From Margaritifera margaritifera (taxonomy: Eukaryota > Mollusca > Bivalvia > Unionida > Margaritiferidae), in contig JAQPZY010001174.1 in NCBI GenBank assembly GCA_029931535.1, forward strand, positions 248,001-312,000: a stretch of 64,000 nucleotides of DNA. The letters run 5' to 3'. Shown here in pieces: positions 46,801 to 57,448 of this stretch. The notes beneath the pieces were generated by a model, which saw only the letters and a list, made by a program, of their open reading frames with translations, ran no database searches and was not told the DNA's origin. The first letter of the stretch is position 1, and every line of letters starts with the position of its first letter. The translations under genes were made by a program, and so were the position numbers.

Positions 46801-47330
46801 TAATTTTTAATCTCAAATGCTTGAATCAGTGCACAGAAAAACATCATTTTAAAACTGAAATGTTACATTCTGCCATCAATCTAATGAAAAAAGACTGCTG
46901 GTTTGCCTCTACTGACTTTAAAGATGCATACTATTCTATTTGCATACTTACTTTGCACAAGCCTTACTTGGAATAACCGTCAATGAATTTAAATTGCCTT
47001 CCAAATGGCCTGTCCTCTGCACCTTGTGTATGCACAAAGTTATTAAAGCCAATTTTTGCATATCTGCGCTAACTTGGCCATTGTAATGTAGTGTACATTG
47101 ATGACAAATCTACTGCAGGCTGACACATTTATTGACTGTGTAAAAAATGTGCAAGACTGCATTTAGTGGATTCACCATCGACCTGGATAGATCTATTTTC
47201 TCTGCAACTCAAGTTATTGTGTTTGTAGGCTTCGTTTCTATTTCTGTTGACATGACTGTGCGTCTTACACAAGAAAAGGCTAATAGCTTGGTACCTGATT
47301 GTCAGCAGTTACTAAGGTGACTTTCATTTC
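46801..47330 (+). pseudogene. DIRS reverse transcriptase remnant
   Basis: The first frame reads IFNLKCLNQCTEKHHFKTEM and, further on, CWFASTDFKDAYYSI (the first catalytic Asp motif, D-x-K-D-A-Y). It ends at TAA at about 46,974. In other frames follow a decayed LPNGLSSAP block, VVYIDD (the YxDD catalytic site, near 47,097) and SGFTIDLDRSIFSATQVIVF then SVDMTVRLTQEKA. The order and motifs are those of DIRS/gypsy-like RTs. Confidence 0.85.
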
Positions 47331-47338
47331 TCATTTGG

Positions 47339-48185
47339 GATTTTGCTAGGTTGATTGGAAAAAATGGTAGCCAGTGAACCTAGAGTACCATATGCACCCC
47401 TGTACTACACAGCCCTCGAGATGGAGAAAGACTAAAATTTGAAATTGCATAGGGGTGAATTTGACAGTCCCATGTTATTGAGTGATAAAGGTCGCAAACT
47501 TGTTCACTGGTGGATTCAAAATTTTTATTTTGCCATTCGCCCTGTCTCTGTACCCCAGCCTCACGTGGTTCTTAGTAGTGACAGTTCGAATATGGGGTTG
47601 GGTGGATTTAATTATGATTCTAACTTATCAACAGGGGGCAATTGGTTATCAGAAGAAAGACTGTGGCACAATAATTTCCTTGAACTGAAAGCAGGTTTCT
47701 TCATTTTACAATGTTTCTGCTCAGGAATTAAGGGTCAACATGCAAGCTGCTTATGGACAATACTGTTGCCATTTTGTACATTAATAAAATGGGGGGGCAG
47801 GGTTGAGGAACTCAACGATCTGGCTTTTGAAATATGGGAATGGTGTCGAGCAAGAGATATATGGCTCAGTGCTTGTCATCTGCCAGGTTCATCAAACATG
47901 GAGGCAGATTTTCAATCATGCAAATTAAACCATGATTCTGAATGGATGTTGAGGCCCGACGTTTTCCAGAAAATTGAATGTACATTTGGTAAATGTGATA
48001 TTTACCTTTTTGCCTTTAGACTAAAATATAAGTTCCCAATATATATTTTATACAAACCACACCCTCAAGTTTCACTTGTTGATGCCTTTTCTTGGAGTAA
48101 ATTCTCTCTACCATATGTTTTTTCCCCTATCTGGGTAATTGTCAGAGTTCTACAGAAATTGGAAAAAGAGGGGGAGGCAGTGATG
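47339..48185 (+). pseudogene. DIRS RNase H and downstream connector
   Basis: Starts with FLIWDFARLIGK and, after small shifts, LYYTALEMEK. The open block at 47,439-48,182 then gives VVLSSDSSNMGLGGF (RNase H Asp), FLELKAGFFILQ (Glu region), LSACHLPGSSNMEADFQS (H-x-P-G-x-x-N-x-x-A-D) and IYLFAFRLKYKFPIYI. These are the standard blocks between RT and recombinase in DIRS elements. Motif D-N in the middle is degraded (LWTILLPF for a WxDNxTA-type stretch). The frame is cut at 48,185 by the MITE. Confidence 0.88.
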
Positions 48186-49069
48186 CATACATGCCAACCC
48201 TTAGAGAGGTATAAGCATAATATAGGTGTCAAAAAAGCATAATCTGAGCATAAAAAGTGTAATCTATATACTACATGCCATAATTACAGGAAACTGTATG
48301 AAAAATGTACATTTATTTTTGCTATACTAACCTGGATCTGCAGCTTGTTAAAATTCTTGTCACAAATGGGTAAAATCCATATGGATTAATACCAGAATAT
48401 AAACTGAATCGCTGAATAATTGTAAAGTCAAGTCCACAAATTCTGTAATGAGCGTGACGATGTGCTCAACCTGAGTGCTGTGTTACATCATTCTCATATT
48501 CTTCTTTTTAAATTTGTAAAGCACTATTGATTTGTCCTTTTTCTGATCTGACATGTTTTGAAGTTTAAAAAGATCTCTCTCCTCTAACATTTTTCAGTCA
48601 TATAACATCCATGAGCCACATCAATAAAACCTGTTTCGCTTAACATCTGGCGCCATATTTTTAAAGGTAGAGAGTAGTCCACTACCTAATTATATTTATC
48701 AAAATATAATGAATCTGTGAGAAAAGTTTTCAAATTGAAGAAACCCATCTGTTTTCTTGGAAATGTGTCACATACAGCTGCTATAAATAGAAAATAAGGA
48801 AATACATGGAGGTCTGCAATGGACAAATGTACTCTTACGCTATTCTTATGCAGCAGTCTTCTTCTTTAGAATATTCTCAAATTTATATGATTTGTGTGAT
48901 TAAAGAGATGGTAATAAAATTGACAAGCACAACTTTTTATTGCTTTATTTTAATTTTTTTAATGTGCCAATAAAGCGTAATCAATAGACAGGCGAGCATA
49001 AGACGTAATTAGGTGAAAAAAAGCATAATGATTATGCCAAAAGTGTAATGGTTGGCATGTATGGTAATG
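48180..49069. mobile_element. 878-bp MITE nested in DIRS element 2
   Basis: Perfect 14-bp inverted ends CATACATGCCAACC at 48,186-48,199 and 49,050-49,063. Flanks are GTGATG (48,180-48,185) and GTAATG (49,064-49,069), probably a 6-bp target duplication with one mutation. Reading across the gap, GAGGCAGTGATG continues as GTAGTACCAACTTGG, giving a typical DIRS linker (EAVM-VVPTWSTQPW). Subterminal AGCATAAT motifs repeat in both arms. No transposase. The superfamily is unclear. Confidence 0.82.
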
Positions 49070-50235
49070 GTAGTACCAACTTGGAGTACTCAGCCATGGA
49101 TCCCCAAACTAATGTCTCTCGTGTAAAATCAGTCGCACATACTGTCCAGAACACCAAAGATTCTGTTTCTTCCACAGAACCCCACCACAGTGCATCCATT
49201 AAAATAGCTCCACTTGGGAGTATTTCAGCTATCAGAAGGCTAAAGAAAACAGAAACCAACTGTAGACAGTTACCGATATTTTATGCACCAGTTGAAGACA
49301 ACCAACACAGTAACAACATCAGACACATCTCTATCAATGGATGCAGATTAATCCTTCTAGTCCATCTGTAAATTATGTTTTGGAATTCTTAGATATGTTT
49401 GTTCATAGTGGATTAGGATACATTGCTATATATACAGCCAAATCTGCTACTGGTACAGTTCTAGTTTTGTCAGCTGGTTCCAGTAATTCTCAACATCCAT
49501 TGCTCAAATGTTTTATGAAGAGTGTTTAACAAGAGACCTAATTCACCAAAAATGTTAGTCGCATGGAATGTTGATATTGTACTCAGATGCTTAGAATTTC
49601 TATCACCAGTTCATAAACTTTCTTTGAAATTTCTCTTATACTAATTGGTTATGCTTCTGGCATTACTTTCTGGGCAAAGAGGGCAAACATACCCTTCATC
49701 TTTAGATATTAGAAATTTCAATGTAAATAAGAACATAGTCATCTTTAGAATAGTTGATCTTCTTAAGCAAACATGTCCAAGTAATCATTTGGGTTAAATT
49801 CACATAGCCGCTTATGTATCAGGCGGACGACTTTGTACAGTCACTACCCTTGTGGATTATTTAGATAGGACAAACAGAATTAGGAACAATGTAACAAAAC
49901 AATTTGTTAGTCACCAGGCCCCTTTTCAGGTAGTGAGCAGGGACACTATTTCAAGATGTCTAAAATCCACCTTGCATGATGCTGGCATCAATACTGATAT
50001 TTTTACCCCACATAGTACTAGAATGGCATCCACTAGTGCAGCTTATTCAGGCAAGGTACCTGTGGCTACAATATTAAAAACAGCTGGTTGGAGCAAAGAC
50101 TCTTCTTTATGGAAATATTATCAGAAACCTATCAAATTTGACTTTAAATTTAGTGACAAACTGTTAGAATCAGCTCCAACACATTGCTATCAATTCATTA
50201 CATGCAAATACCTTCAGCTGAATTTGTCAGCATAA
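49070..50235 (+). pseudogene. DIRS tyrosine recombinase
   Basis: After the linker VVPTWSTQPWIP and a decayed stretch, the recombinase begins near 49,527: NKRPNSPKMLVAWNVDIVLR, LEFLSPVHKLSLKF, then box A as LLALLSGQRGQT (catalytic Arg). After a stop at 49,794 the clean block 49,852-50,235 gives FVSHQAPFQVVSRDTISRC, box B as FTPHSTRMASTSAAY (His-x-x-Arg) and GWSKDSSLWKYYQKPI with the Tyr nucleophile region. Its sequence differs strongly from the recombinase of DIRS element 1 (7.8-8.7 kb), so two DIRS families are present. Confidence 0.88.
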
Positions 50236-50362
50236 TAAATTCTCATGATTATGGATGCACTGTAGTTTGATTTTTTTATCTACTTTGGTTCTGTCACAGG
50301 ATACACTCTAAACATCTTGTGGGGTCCCTTAGGGTACGAAAGGTTCAATGAAATCAGAAAAT

Positions 50363-50587
50363 AAAATGATACTTACCAAGCTGAAGTTTGATGATAATTT
50401 TATCTAACCTGTAGTGCACTTATAGATCACACGCTCACAAACCCTCCCAGTCTCTCTCATCTTGTATCCTGTGACCTCTCTGAAGACTGACCAGTCATGT
50501 GACCTATGCATTATCTCATGTGATCCCTAAGAGTACTACAGGTTCAATGAAATTATCATCAAACTTCAACCCGGTAAGTATCATTTA
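50363..50587. repeat. DIRS element 2 terminal inverted arms
   Basis: 50,363-50,431 ('aaaatgatacttaccaagct', 'gaagtttgatgataatttta') is about 80% complementary to 50,519-50,587 ('atcatcaaacttcaacccgg', 'taagtatcattta'). Both arms contain, on opposite strands, GGTAAGTATC. Confidence 0.85.
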
Positions 50588-50799
50588 ATTTTTCATTTCT
50601 GTGACAAGTATAACAAAGGAGTCCTTGTGTTTGGACCTTACATTTATAACCTATGACATCACATTACCCACCATTTAGACCACTGTCTTGTAAAATAAAT
50701 TGAACTCAGAAGCAAATGCAACCAAACTTTACTGTTATGATTCAGTGTTGCTATAGATATAGAAAAAGCAAATTTATTAAATAGGTGCAATTTTTATCA
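50588..50799. other. Spacer between DIRS element and R1 array
   Basis: No feature supported. Confidence 0.4.
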
Positions 50800-51767
50800 A
50801 AAAGACATTATAAGAAGTCTTCTGGTGAAAAAAAAGATTTTCAAGATGGCTGCCATGGTGGCCATATTGGATATCAGATGTGCACCATTTTCATTTAGGA
50901 CCAACCAGATATCAAAAGAAGTCTTCTGGTGAAAGCACAATGTTCATATGATCAGCAATCTAGGAGAACTAGTGATAATAAGATTTTCCATATGGCCATT
51001 GTGGCGTCCATATTGGAGGTCAGATTGGCACCATTTTCATTTACGACCAACTAGACATCATAAGACGTCTTTCAGTGAACAACCCGTGCTGATATGATCA
51101 TTCATTCAGCAGAAGTAGTGAGAACAAGATTTTCAAGATGGCCATTGTGGTGGTCATAATGGATATCTGAGCAACACCATTTTCATTTAGGACTAACCAG
51201 ACATCATAAGAAGTCTTTTAGTAAAAACCCCATGCTGATATGACCATCCATTCAGGAGTAGCCATAACAAGATTCTCAAGATGGCAGCAGTGGCAGCCAT
51301 ACTGGATGTGCGAGTAGCACTTCTTTAAAATTTAGGACCAACTAGCCATCATAAGAAGTCTTCTGGAGAAAACCCCATGTCAGTATGACTTTTTGTTCAG
51401 GAGTAGTGATAACGAGATTTTCAAGATGGCTGCTGTAGTGGCCATATTAGACATCAGATTAGCACCATCATCATTTAGAACTAACTAGATTCATAAGAAG
51501 TCTTTTTAGTGAAAACTCCATGTTGATATGACCATCCATTCAGGATGAGCAGCAATAGAAAAATTTTCAAGATGACTGCTGTGGTGGCCATATTGAATGT
51601 CCGAGCAGCACCATCTTCATTTAGTACCAACCAGACTGGGGTGAATGTGTGTGTAAAGTTTCATTGCAATTCTCCAAGTAGTTTAGGCAGAATAGCGATA
51701 ACAAACTTGTGCTAATGGACGAAAGACCATCCCATAAGCTCTTCTGGTCTATGACCAGAAGAGCTAA
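50800..51767 (+). mobile_element. R1 array with complete hairpin/CTAA end
   Basis: Six R1 units with a regular ~144-bp spacing of 'aacaagattttcaagatgg'. The R1 tail follows, then a perfect 13-bp hairpin AGCTCTTCTGGTC / GACCAGAAGAGCT (51,737-51,765, loop TAT) running into CTAA (51,764-51,767). Same ending as at 25.6 kb. Confidence 0.85.
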
Positions 51768-51889
51768 TATAAACAACATCTAAGCAAATGATGCTGTATG
51801 TCCCAAAAGCATTTCCAGGTATTCAAGATAAGATCATTACTTCTTTTTAAATGCTGAGTGTAGAAACTACTTCTGATATTCTTGAGCGA

Positions 51890-52790
51890 AAAGATTTTCA
51901 AATCAGCCACTGTAGTGGCAATATCAGATGGAAGATTGGCACCATTTTCATTTAAGTCATCTTTAGAAGACTTTTGGTGAAAACCCCATGCCAATATGAC
52001 CATCCATTCAGGAGGAGTAGAGATAAGAAGATTTTCAAGTTGGCCGAGAAGTAGCTGAACAAGATTTTCAAGATAGACCATGGTGGTCATATTGGATGGC
52101 AAATTGGCACCATTTTCATTCAGGAGCAACTAGACACCATAAGAAGTCTTCAAGTGAAAACTCCATGTTGATATGACTTTCCATTTTGGAGGTGTAGCGA
52201 TAAGAAGATTTTCAAGATGGCTTCCATGGTGGCCACATTTGTTGTCAGATTGACACTATTTTCATTTAGCACCACATAGATACCATAAATAGTCTTCTGA
52301 TGAAAACCCCATGTTGATATGACTTTCCAATTTGGATGGGTTGCAATAACTACATTATCAAGATGACTGGCACGGTGGCCATTTTCATTCATGGCCATCT
52401 AGACACCATAAGAAGTCTTCTCATGAAAACCCATGTCAATATGACCTAACATCTGGAAGGAGCAGTGATACCAAGATTTTCAAGATGGCCACTGTGGCAG
52501 TTATATTGGATGTCAGGTCATCACAATTTTCATTTAAGATCAGCTAGACACCATAAGAAGTCTTCTGGTGAACACCCCATGCTGATATGACTTTCTCTTC
52601 AGGAGAAATAATGATCACAAGATTTTCAATATGGCTGCAATGGCGGTCATATTGGATTTCAGATTGGCACCATATTTTATTCAGGACCAACCAAACATCA
52701 TAAGAGTAGCGATAACAATATTTTCAAGATGGCTTCCATGGTGGACATACTGGACATCAAATCAGCACTATTTTTATTTATGACCAGTTC
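51890..52790 (+). repeat. Further R1 array
   Basis: Six or more R1 units without an identified end; probably a second copy of the element. The minus-strand open frames 51,764-52,398 (repeated NENG...NLP phrases) are by-products of the periodicity. Confidence 0.8.
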
Positions 52791-52802
52791 AGACTAATAG
52801 TG

Positions 52803-53106
52803 TTTTCAGAAAGTGGAGGAATGGCTTGCCTATCTTCAGAAATTACCTGGACAAGTGATTGTAACAAATTGGGAGAACTACAGTTCACTATTCATTAGGT
52901 TGATGAACCTCAATGGTAACAACATTAGAAGAATCTGTCACCCTTTATTAAAAGAGAAAGCATTAAAATCCAAGCTATTAGCACAAAAGGAATGCTCAAT
53001 ACCTCCAATGTGGATAATACTGAAAATCTGTACCTGGTCATGTACTGGTCACAAATCTTTCCAGGAGTTTCACTGGAGAATAACTTATTTGAAAATTAAT
53101 CTATAA
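52803..53106 (+). other. Open frame after an acceptor-like site, unrecognised
   Basis: A 97-codon frame (VEEWLAYLQKLPGQVIVTNW..., NNIRRICHPLLKEKALKSKL) begins right after 'tagtgttttcag'. Its residue make-up is protein-like, and it is opposite in strand to the plakin gene. I do not recognise a family. It could be an exon of a dead insertion. Confidence 0.25.
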
Positions 53107-54218
53107 CAAAACATATCCTTATTTCATGTTTTATATATATTTATGATTTTATAAGTGTTAGAATGCAATTCTTTTTGTGATTAGTCTTAAATAAGTTATG
53201 TTACTAAACCATACTAACCAGGAGTGGTTCATTGTTTCTGTTACTAATATTTGCACTTTAACATTTACCCTCCTAACCACTACTCAATGACAAACTCTGA
53301 GCACATTTGAGTTATATTTGTGCAGATTTCATAGAATGGGGATGATGGCAGGAGATTAACATGGCAGATTTTTGCTTGACATGTGAAGTTGTTTTCTAAT
53401 ATGGTTTTCTTATTGCTTGAAATAAAAAAGACAAAACTATGCAAGTAATGTCTCTTTTCATTCATTATTGTACATGCAAAGTGTGGGTAACTTGTTGCCT
53501 GATTAGATGTATAGTGCAGTATTGAAGATGTGGTATTCCTTGCTTGGGCTCATATTTTTCATTCAACTGTTTGTTTTCAGACCTGAATTAACTATTTGTT
53601 TGTCTTCAGACAGCTATAAAAAAATTTACTTTTTGCCATTTGAAAACAGATGGTAAATATGGTACTAATTATTTTTATATCTTAACAATATTTGGGTAAA
53701 AGCACTAGATTCATTTGGAACTCCACCCTATCTATCTTAGTAGTTTGGTAAATTTTAAACAAAATGTGCTTAGAAGGGATATGGGAAATTATTTTGTCAA
53801 CAACTGTATGACTATATTATGACTTATTCCACACTGTATGATAGTGGTTGTCAAGAGTATATAACCTCCTGAAGGCCTTGACTAGCATGCAATCAGTAAG
53901 AAGATGAAGTTCCCTCAAACTAGAAAATATATAATTTATTACTCTAAAGTATGACATGTTAGTATTTTCAGAGTGATTCACAGGAATCAGTTGGGCTGTG
54001 CATCTACAGATGGCCATCCAGTTTATCTCTGTAAGAATGTATTTTTTTTAAAAGGATGATTACAACTGTGCATTTTCAGTACAGCAATGAAGATAAACTC
54101 CCCATTTACTCTATTTCTAATTTCTGAATGACTTACAATTAAATCCTAATGATCAATTTTACTTGCTATATTGACACAAATAAATGGTCACTGAAAACAT
54201 ATAAAAAAATATACTCAC
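53107..54218. other. End of intron B-C, unrecognised
   Basis: AT-rich; no coding segment or repeat supported. Confidence 0.5.
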
Positions 54219-54488
54219 AGTGGGCTGCTCATAATTACAGAGACAGAGGATTTTATTCTGGAAGGTGACATGTGGAAGCCGCTCTTTGAATGGAATGATA
54301 CAACAACTGCTCTTACAAAGGGAGGCTACATCTTTGTCATATCTAACAAGATCAATCTGCAAATCATGACATTCTTTTTTCATCTTTTGCAGCTCTTCGA
54401 GAGGTAAGTTCTGGAGCCTTGTCCATTTGTCGATGGTCTCTATTTTCTGACTCATCCATGTCTCACATCTTTGAGCCTCCCCAAAGAA
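54219..54488 (-). CDS. Plakin gene exon B: spectrin-repeat helices and start of SH3
   Basis: 270-nt exon (90 codons) between acceptor tgcttctag and donor ACT/gtgagt. It begins FFGEAQRCETWMSQKIETID, continues LPLEELQKMKKECHDLQIDL and RYDKDVASLCKSSCCIIPFK, and ends LCLCNYEQPT. The 'FFxEAxxxExxL' helix, the 'V-x-x-L-x-x-K-S...I-P-x-K-R' linker and 'A-L-C-D-Y-x-Q' are those at the spectrin-repeat/SH3 border of plakins. Two extra Cys (KSSCCII) and the loss of the acidic residue in LCNY are lineage features. The in-frame Met at 54,455 is internal, not a start. Confidence 0.9.
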
Positions 54489-55067
54489 CTAGAAGCAGAA
54501 CAACAAATATTTTGTCTGCATGCAGTTTGAACTGTCCTCCTCATTGGTGACTTTCACATTAAAAAGAGGCCAAAGAAAATGTTATGTATTAATACACTCT
54601 TTTACAAATTTATGTACATTCATCCTTAATGAAATGGTGGGTGTGTCTTCAACAAGACCATTTAATGGTGGGTGGGTCTTCAACAAGACAATTTAATGAA
54701 TACTTCAGATTTACCAAATCTTTGCCCAATGACAAACTTGGAGCTCAAAAATGATAACAATGCATGTTGAGCATGTGAAATGCCATTGGTAATTAGGTGT
54801 GATTTAAAAGAGTTTGTTCAGTTTCCATTTTTTTACATACTTAATACTCTCTGTCTGATTTCTCCTACACAGCATAATACAACATATTTAGAATATGTTT
54901 TGCTTTCTTCTTTCTGTATCAATTATCTTAGAAGGTGCACAAGTGATTTCTCTGTGATTTTGTAGGTTCTACTTGTTTTAAAACAGATTTGCTTCCTTTT
55001 GTTTTTTGTTTGCATCTAATTAATGACTTCGCCATCCTTGCTATTAATACATGCTTGATGAACTCAC
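54489..55067. other. Intron A-B (579 bp)
   Basis: The shortest intron of the gene in this window. It has a near-tandem 'atggtgggtgtgtcttcaac' / 'atggtgggtgggtcttcaac' pair at 54,632-54,692 and no mobile element recognised. Confidence 0.7.
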
Positions 55068-55163
55068 CTTCATATAATCAGACATCTGAACGCTGTGCAT
55101 GTTCAGACACTCCAAGAATAGCTGCAGCCATACCCAATGGGACTTCATGTCTAAAATGAAAGT
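55068..55163 (-). CDS. Plakin gene exon A: spectrin-repeat helix
   Basis: 96-nt exon (32 codons) between acceptor ttttttccag and donor AAG/gtgagt, phase 0 at both ends. It encodes TFILDMKSHWVWLQLFLECL and NMHSVQMSDYMK. The 'K-x-x-W-x-W-L-x-x-L-x-x-C-L-x-x-H' helix and 'DY' lead straight into exon B's FFGEAQ, as in the plakin repeat just before the SH3. The next exon upstream is not identified with confidence. Confidence 0.87.
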
Positions 55164-56849
55164 CTGGAAAAAAGACAAACAATTCTTTACACCCTAATCA
55201 CTGTGTGTTAGTTCATTGTCTTAAAATATGTCTAAAAATTACTTCCCAAGTGACACTCCAACTTCTCTCAAATGCCACTGCCAACACAAACTGGTATTTT
55301 TTTTTTATTACAGATATGCCTCCTCTTGTTTATACCTCATGTTTTATTAGGGAATACCAAAAAGGTTATGACATAGATTTTAAGCCTTGAGCCATCATCT
55401 CTAGCAATGTTGTTCTTTAACTTTTCATCTTTTTCACCTAAAAGTTAATGCAAAAATGACTGAAAATGGCAACTCAAAAAAAAAGTTGACCCCAGGGTTA
55501 CATGGTCTGTGCAGACAGTGCTGCTGTTTACCTTTGTAACTGGAGAGCAGTTTGCACTGTATGCATATGACGTCACACAATGCAAGTCATCTTTGTAGGT
55601 TTTGACTCTGCTATTGGCTTTCCGTCCACTGAATGTGCCAAATTTAAGTCAGATGGGTGATATTTGGAAACAGCACAGCACACAATACCCACCAAAATTC
55701 AACTAATTCCCAACTGCTATATAAACGAGTAGAAACTTTTACACACAGCTTTGCTGCAGTTTTCTTCTAAGATAACAAACCCATTCCGAAATTCATGATT
55801 TTTTTAATTAACTCTCATGAATATTCACTAGGTTGCACACTGATAGTTACTTCTGGGATGTTTGGACAGCTGGACTCCCATGTTGAGCTTTGTTCTTAGT
55901 GAGCTGTTTAATTCACTTTTAGTTATTAATTCTTTATATAGTTTATATACTCAAATATTTTTTTTATATTTAAATTGATATACCAGAAATAAATATCATT
56001 ATATATGCTGACTTAGAGGGTAAGTTTGTGAAAATAGTTATTTGGTAAGAACATCTATTAAACTAGGTGCTAAAATACTACAAAATACCAGTTATAACTA
56101 CCAATGGTTAAAATTACAAATTTGTTAAACTTTGGGATTATTAGTGCCTTGCCTACATAATTCTATGTACTTCAAGCTATTCAGAACAAAATGAATATGT
56201 ATTAGACTCAATAAATTATGATATTATCAGATATTATGCTGATGGGGACATTATCATTTGTGGTAATTTGAATGCAAGAACAGGCTTTGAAGCAGGCTTT
56301 ATTCACAATGATAACAATAATACCATCTCTATCAATACCAAAAAAAGTTACAAACATTTCAAGATATTTCCAAATAGATTTAAATAGACATGTTTCAGTA
56401 AATAAATTTTAAGATTCATTGCATCACCAAGTCATTAAATATGCAATGAAAACAGTTATGGATAAGAGGTATTCCTTAGAATGCTGCTGGAGTGGCCAAG
56501 ACAACAGATCATTTACTTCAATCTTACATTTGGCACCCCTTTAAGTCCCTTACAATGAAATGTTATCTATCCAAAAACAGGAATAAACCAGAATGTAATC
56601 AATGATTACATAGCTCACCTCTACAAAGTTTTTTTGTAGTCACCAGCAGCCATTGTAAACATTAATTATCAGCACAAAATAAATTCAGACCGAAGTGATC
56701 TTCACAATAAAGTGTTGGCCACTACAAGAAGGCATAAAAGAATACAACAATAAAAAAAACCATCCTTTCTTATGATATCCAAGTACAGTACTATAATGAA
56801 CTGATACAAACTTGAGATTAACTTTCTTTTTTCTTCTTCCTTTAACTCA
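55164..56849. other. Intron upstream of exon A, unrecognised
   Basis: AT-rich; no repeats or coding segments supported. Confidence 0.5.
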
Positions 56850-57448
56850 TTAACCCCTGGAGATTTTTTTCATTTTTGCATGAAATGGGGGAAGGCAACG
56901 CATTTTTGGGGTTACTTCTGAATTCAGCCAAACAGATCTGCTTAAGAAAGTTTAACATTTAGCCGGATGCTTAGGTGTATCACAAACATTGTTTTTCATT
57001 GGCTATTATGCTCGCACATGTGCAGAAGGGTAAAAGTTGGACTTTTTTTTTTTTTTTCGTATTGGATCCCCGATTTTTGTGTCCTGGCCCCTTTTTTCTC
57101 CAAATCTCACACTTATCCTACTTTTTGCAAAGGTTCATCTGTCTGTGTGCAGTTCGGACGGGTCTGCTTTAGATCTAAGGCCAAAAAGTCTAAAATCCGG
57201 ACACAAACTCTGGTTCCGCAACTGTCAATTTTCGACCTAAAAAAAATCGAGTCTCAAAAAATGCATTTTGTTCGCTGTACTTTTTAATGCGAGTAGAAAG
57301 TCGACATTATTTGGTATCATTGTAGAGCTACATCTGTCCTCTTTCCTGCAATACCATCCACTTTAGTGTATCTTAAATGATGTTGATGTTACAGAGCTCG
57401 GAAGTAGGGTACAACCTCATGACGCATAAACGTGGAGCTAGGGGTTAA
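56850..57448. mobile_element. TTAA-flanked MITE (piggyBac-like)
   Basis: TTAACCCCTGGAG at 56,850 and its inverse GAGCTAGGGGTTAA ending at 57,448. The palindromy continues outside (TTTAACTCA / TGAGTTAAA). TTAA duplications with CCC-starting ends are typical of piggyBac-type elements. The interior (591 bp) carries only a by-product frame with a poly-T run. Confidence 0.68.

Larger units (their letters stand above)
46801..50587 (+). mobile_element. DIRS-type retroelement 2 (antisense to host gene)
   Basis: In order on the plus strand: reverse transcriptase remnants (46,801-47,330), RNase H and connector (47,339-48,185), a nested MITE (48,186-49,063), the tyrosine recombinase (49,064-50,235) and a right terminal region with two inverted arms (50,363-50,431 and 50,519-50,587). 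RT-RNase H followed by a tyrosine recombinase instead of a DDE integrase, with inverted terminal structure, is diagnostic of DIRS-type elements. Many stops and shifts show it is dead. It lies in the 11.5-kb B-C intron. Confidence 0.9.

Noticed and set aside
50860..50872. CCATATTGG in R1 as a serum-response CArG box
   Set aside because: CArG needs six A/T bases between CC and GG; this has five.
51764..52398. Minus-strand frames with repeated NENG-NLP phrases as a repeat protein
   Set aside because: They follow the ~144-bp R1 period, contain no domain and are interrupted in other R1 units.
57037..57240. Three overlapping plus-strand frames with FFFF runs
   Set aside because: They are caused by a poly-T tract inside a MITE.
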